DNA of 53,091 nucleotides. Source: 2-01-FULL-39-10-A sp964525395. Its GTDB lineage: Bacteria; Patescibacteriota; Microgenomatia; Levybacterales; UBA12049. A model generated the notes under the pieces. It searched no databases. It was not told the DNA's origin and was given only the letters and a program-made list of their open reading frames with translations. A program made the translations under genes and the position numbers. Positions within the stretch are counted from its first letter, which is position 1. Every line of letters starts with the position of its first letter. Below, piece by piece: positions 50,406 to 53,091 of the stretch. The stretch covers positions 1 to 53,091 of the forward strand of contig CAZGGU010000004.1 in assembly GCA_964525395.1 (NCBI GenBank), given 5' to 3'.

Positions 50406-51515
50406 TTATGCTGAGCTTGTCGAAGCACTACTTTCATAAACTTTGAGTGTTTGTTGGGCAGCGCTTTCCCAAGATAATTTGTTTAATTTTTCTTTGCTTT
50501 TTTTAATTAACTTTTCTTTATCTTGAGTAGTCAAATTTAACATAAATTCCATTTTAGAAACAAGGTCCATTTCATTATTTAAATCGAAATAAATTGCTGC
50601 GTCTCCCAAAATTTCTCTGTGAACTGGAATATCTGAAACTAAAACGGGCGTTCCCAATCTTAAAGCTTCAATAGGAGGCAGACTAAAACCTTCCATTAAT
50701 GATGGACGTACAAAAGCGATAGCATTTTTATAAAGTGACAATAAATACTTATCATCGACTTTTTCTAATATGATAATTCTCCCACTTTTTATCTCAGCTG
50801 AATATTTATCTTTAAACTTTTTATAAAATGAGTCTTCTTTACCTACAAATATTAATTTCAAATTTTTATCTTTTAATTTTAAAAATGATTCTACCAAAAC
50901 ATTACTGTTTTTATGCGGATAAATATTTCCTACGTATAAAAAATATTCTCCTAAATTATTTTCAGACGCATTGCTTAATTTAAAATCATCAGCAGATTCA
51001 TAAATTACTTGAATTCTAGCTGGATCCACATGCATTATCTTTACAATATCTTTTTTTGTAAACTCTGAAACAGCAATTATTTTTTTAGCATTGCCAATTG
51101 CGTGATTTATCACAATTCTATAAGAAAACATTTTAAATCCAAAAAGCCAATATGGAAGAGTTGATGATTCTCCGCTAGCGAAGTGGTGATAAATTAAATC
51201 ATGAATTGTTACCACGAAAGGTTTCTTGTAAAAAATTGGGGTGCTAAAATATGGAAAATGAACAAGGTCCAATTTTTCTTTATTTAATATTTTGGGGAAT
51301 TCTAATTGCTCTTTTAATGAATGTGGCTTTATATTGGCGACTGTGATCTTAAAATTCTCTCCAACGTTTTTTCTAATTATCTCTTGATCTTCTGACAAAG
51401 CAAACAAAACATAATTATTTTTTTTGTCAATCTTTGAAAGATTAATAACGATATTTTTTATATATCTACCCACTCCGCCTGCAGTCCAAAGTCTTACGTC
51501 AATTCCAATTTTCAT
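50406..51515 (-). CDS. GT4-family glycosyltransferase
   Basis: GT-B enzyme similar to mannosyltransferases of O-antigen loci: GIDVRLWTAGGVGRYIKN, VVTIHDLIYHHF, the FLYVGNIYPHKNSNVLVESF start of the donor domain and RPSLMEGFSLPPIEALRLGTPVLVSDIPVHREILGDAAIYF. Length 369 is typical. Its last residues (SSASTSSA) and stop are read from a REP-like repeat. It overlaps the GT2 gene upstream by 4 bases. Confidence 0.9.
   Translation of the reverse strand: MKIGIDVRLWTAGGVGRYIKNIVINLSKIDKKNNYVLFALSEDQEIIRKNVGENFKITVANIKPHSLKEQLEFPKILNKEKLDLVHFPYFSTPIFYKKPFVVTIHDLIYHHFASGESSTLPYWLFGFKMFSYRIVINHAIGNAKKIIAVSEFTKKDIVKIMHVDPARIQVIYESADDFKLSNASENNLGEYFLYVGNIYPHKNSNVLVESFLKLKDKNLKLIFVGKEDSFYKKFKDKYSAEIKSGRIIILEKVDDKYLLSLYKNAIAFVRPSLMEGFSLPPIEALRLGTPVLVSDIPVHREILGDAAIYFDLNNEMDLVSKMEFMLNLTTQDKEKLIKKSKEKLNKLSWESAAQQTLKVYESSASTSSA
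50408..50427. repeat. REP-like repeat at a GT4 gene 3' end
   Basis: ATGCTGAGCTTGTCGAAGCA, with TGCT/AGCA arms. It supplies the last codons and stop of the GT4 gene in the same frame and orientation as the copy at rsmH. Confidence 0.6.
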
Positions 51516-52384
51516 ACATTTTTATTTTTTAAAGATTTATTTCTCTTCATATCAATCCCTAGATAAACAATGCGGTTAAATATTCCTGGATAATCTTTTG
51601 CATAATGTTTTTTGTAAAAGATTTTCATTGTGTCATAAAAATACTTGGTTGATTTATTTCTTGTTTCCTCATTTGCTAAGGAAGCGCTACTGCTCTCTTT
51701 TTTTATTCCTGAAGAAATACCCTTAACATGCTTTATCTCTACATCTGGAACATACATAATTTTGAAACCCGCTTTTTTAATTCTGTAACAAAGATCGATA
51801 TCTTCAGCATAAAGGAAATAATCTTCATCAAAATATCCCACTTTTTCTAAAACTGATTTTCTTATTAACATGAATGCTCCAACAGCAGAATCAATTTCGT
51901 GAATCGAATTCATATCTTTTTCGGATAAATGATAATACTTATCGTTCTTTAGAAAAAAGTAATAAAAAGATGCTTTTGGGGTGGGGAAGCCTCTGTGAGA
52001 AGCTATGTCTATTTGACCATTCTCTTTTACAACCTTGCAGGTGGATAATCCTACATTCTCATGCTCATCCATGAATCTTAACATAAAAGATAATGTGTCC
52101 TTTGGAACTTCGCAATCAGGATTAAGCGTTAAAAGATATGGTGTTTTTGCTTTTTTTAACACGAGATTGTGCGCTGCGCCAAAACCGATATTTTCCTTAT
52201 TTTTAATGTATTCATATTCAGGGAATTTTTCATTGGCTAAATCAAAACTATCATCTGAAGAGTTATTATCAACTACATAAACATCAAAATCCACTTCTTT
52301 TTTTAATTTTTGAAGAGATGCCAAACATGAGATCAAATATTTTCCTGCGTTATAATTAACAATTGAGATGGTAAGCTGTTTCAT
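51512..52384 (-). CDS. GT2-family glycosyltransferase
   Basis: GT-A enzyme of the rhamnosyltransferase-like group. ISIVNYNAGKYL and VVDNNSSDDS begin the nucleotide-binding part; LTLNPDCEVP holds the metal-binding region, and FDEDYFLYAEDIDLCYRIKKAGF is the usual ED motif segment. It is 290 residues with no membrane helix. It overlaps both neighbours by 4 bases, so the operon is tightly coupled. Confidence 0.91.
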   Translation of the reverse strand: MKQLTISIVNYNAGKYLISCLASLQKLKKEVDFDVYVVDNNSSDDSFDLANEKFPEYEYIKNKENIGFGAAHNLVLKKAKTPYLLTLNPDCEVPKDTLSFMLRFMDEHENVGLSTCKVVKENGQIDIASHRGFPTPKASFYYFFLKNDKYYHLSEKDMNSIHEIDSAVGAFMLIRKSVLEKVGYFDEDYFLYAEDIDLCYRIKKAGFKIMYVPDVEIKHVKGISSGIKKESSSASLANEETRNKSTKYFYDTMKIFYKKHYAKDYPGIFNRIVYLGIDMKRNKSLKNKNV

Positions 52385-53091
52385 ACTTCCTGCGTCTTTT
52401 TATAAACACTGTCCATTTTTAATGCTATATTTTTCCAGTCATAATTGTCTTCAATAAAAGCTCTTCCCTTTCTCGCCATTTTTTCATACAGATAATTATC
52501 GTTCACTAATCTTAAAAGCGCTCTTGAGTAATCCTCTGGCTTGTCGCAAACAATAATTTCACCACTACCTGCATTTATTCCTTCATTTCCTAAAGCTGAA
52601 GTTATGACGGGAGTACCTACCGCCATTGATTCAAGAATTTTGAAATTAGTTCCTCCTCCGATTCTTATCGGAGAAAGTAGTATATCTGCGTCCTGATAAA
52701 TTTTTTCTGTCTCATCAGGAGCGTTCTCATCAAATTCTATCGTGGAATCTCCCATATCTTTTAAAGACTGAGGAATACTTTTTCCCACAATCCATAATTT
52801 TAGATGTAATTTATTTTTATTTTCAGAAATAATTCTCGGCCAAATATTCTTAATAATAAAAGCTACAGAATCTTTATTCTGTATCCATTTAAAATTTCCG
52901 ATAAATAATATTTTCCTTGTTGCTCTATTTAAATTTATTTTTTTTAACTTATATTTCTCTGTATCTACTCCATTTGGAACAAGCATTGTATTCGCCCCCA
53001 TTGCTTTCTGCTCTTTGGAGGAAACAGCCACTAAAATATTTGCCTTTTTCCACGCGTGCTTTTCTGCTCTTTTAAGCTTGAATATATCGTA
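52381..53091 (-). CDS. GT4/GT1-type glycosyltransferase, C-terminal part (5' cut by window end)
   Basis: The frame stays open to the right edge (its codons there read YDIFKLKRAEKHAW), so the gene continues beyond the window; the GTG at 53031 is an internal Val codon. Visible parts are the acceptor-domain end (VAVSSKEQKAMG, VPNGVD), the donor-domain start (KILFIGNFKWIQNKDSV), and LSPIRIGGGTNFKILESMAVGTPVITS, which carries the conserved Glu of the GT-B donor site. It is the first gene of the visible polysaccharide operon. Confidence 0.88.
   Translation of the reverse strand, partial: YDIFKLKRAEKHAWKKANILVAVSSKEQKAMGANTMLVPNGVDTEKYKLKKINLNRATRKILFIGNFKWIQNKDSVAFIIKNIWPRIISENKNKLHLKLWIVGKSIPQSLKDMGDSTIEFDENAPDETEKIYQDADILLSPIRIGGGTNFKILESMAVGTPVITSALGNEGINAGSGEIIVCDKPEDYSRALLRLVNDNYLYEKMARKGRAFIEDNYDWKNIALKMDSVYKKTQEV

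Noticed and set aside
1..53091. tRNA, rRNA, CRISPR array, insertion sequence or phage genes
   Set aside because: No cloverleaf, rRNA-like block, regularly spaced repeat, transposase or phage protein could be seen; gaps between genes are all under 300 bases.

Overview
The window looks like a chromosomal segment of a Candidate Phyla Radiation (Patescibacteria) bacterium, probably Microgenomates-like. This is inferred from AT-rich, tightly packed genes, a compact mraZ-to-ftsZ division cluster without murD, a DUF4012 envelope protein, shortened RecO and FtsQ-like proteins, and Mur ligases lacking their first domain. TGA serves as a stop codon, so the standard bacterial code applies. The sequence is a metagenome-style scaffold: 100 N's interrupt murC, and both window ends cut through genes. 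Nearly all genes are on the minus strand. No rRNA, tRNA or CRISPR array was seen, and no gene-free stretch exceeds 300 bases.

Layout. 1-2790 (+): a Kelch/C39-peptidase-like secreted protein (5' cut) and signal peptidase I. 2785-4296 (-): rplU-rpmA-parB. 4319-8322 (-): ileS-rodA. 8351-10801 (-): an envelope group with FKBP isomerase, L,D-transpeptidase, CAP protein and an unknown protein. 10853-11278 (+): a small secreted protein. 11247-16059 (-): an HlyD-type adaptor and RND transporter operon. 16142-18500 (-): tRNA-dihydrouridine synthase and a DnaQ/GIY-YIG fusion. 18713-20575 (+): a visibly GC-richer membrane protein gene with its own promoter, long leader, Shine-Dalgarno and terminator, probably acquired. 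20790-26598 (-): hflX, two glycosyltransferase-type genes, a cytochrome b5-domain protein and small unknowns. 26640-41546 (-): the division/cell-wall cluster mraZ-rsmH-ftsL-ftsI-murF-murE-murC-murA-mraY-ftsW-murG-ftsQ-ftsA-ftsZ. 41756-47527 (-): an unknown membrane protein, guaB, glyS, recO and a DUF4012 protein. 47570-53091 (-): a surface-polysaccharide operon with a lipid-linked sugar transferase, mannose-1-phosphate guanylyltransferase and four glycosyltransferases.

Together the genes describe cell-envelope construction: lipid II synthesis (murA, C, E, F, mraY, murG), two SEDS polymerases (rodA, ftsW), a class B PBP, an L,D-transpeptidase, the FtsZ/FtsA ring and polysaccharide assembly.

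The most striking regulatory pattern is that most first genes of transcription units carry a TATAAT-like box (often extended, TGnTATAAT) 6-9 bases before the start codon, with no Shine-Dalgarno. This predicts widespread leaderless transcripts and corrects several apparent start codons. Other unexplained structures are a folded roughly 180-base region between ftsA and ftsZ, a dispersed REP-like repeat family that encodes some protein C-termini, a 28-base perfect palindrome before glyS, a four-copy GTTAAC array before murC, and 10-base-phased MraZ-box-like repeats before mraZ.
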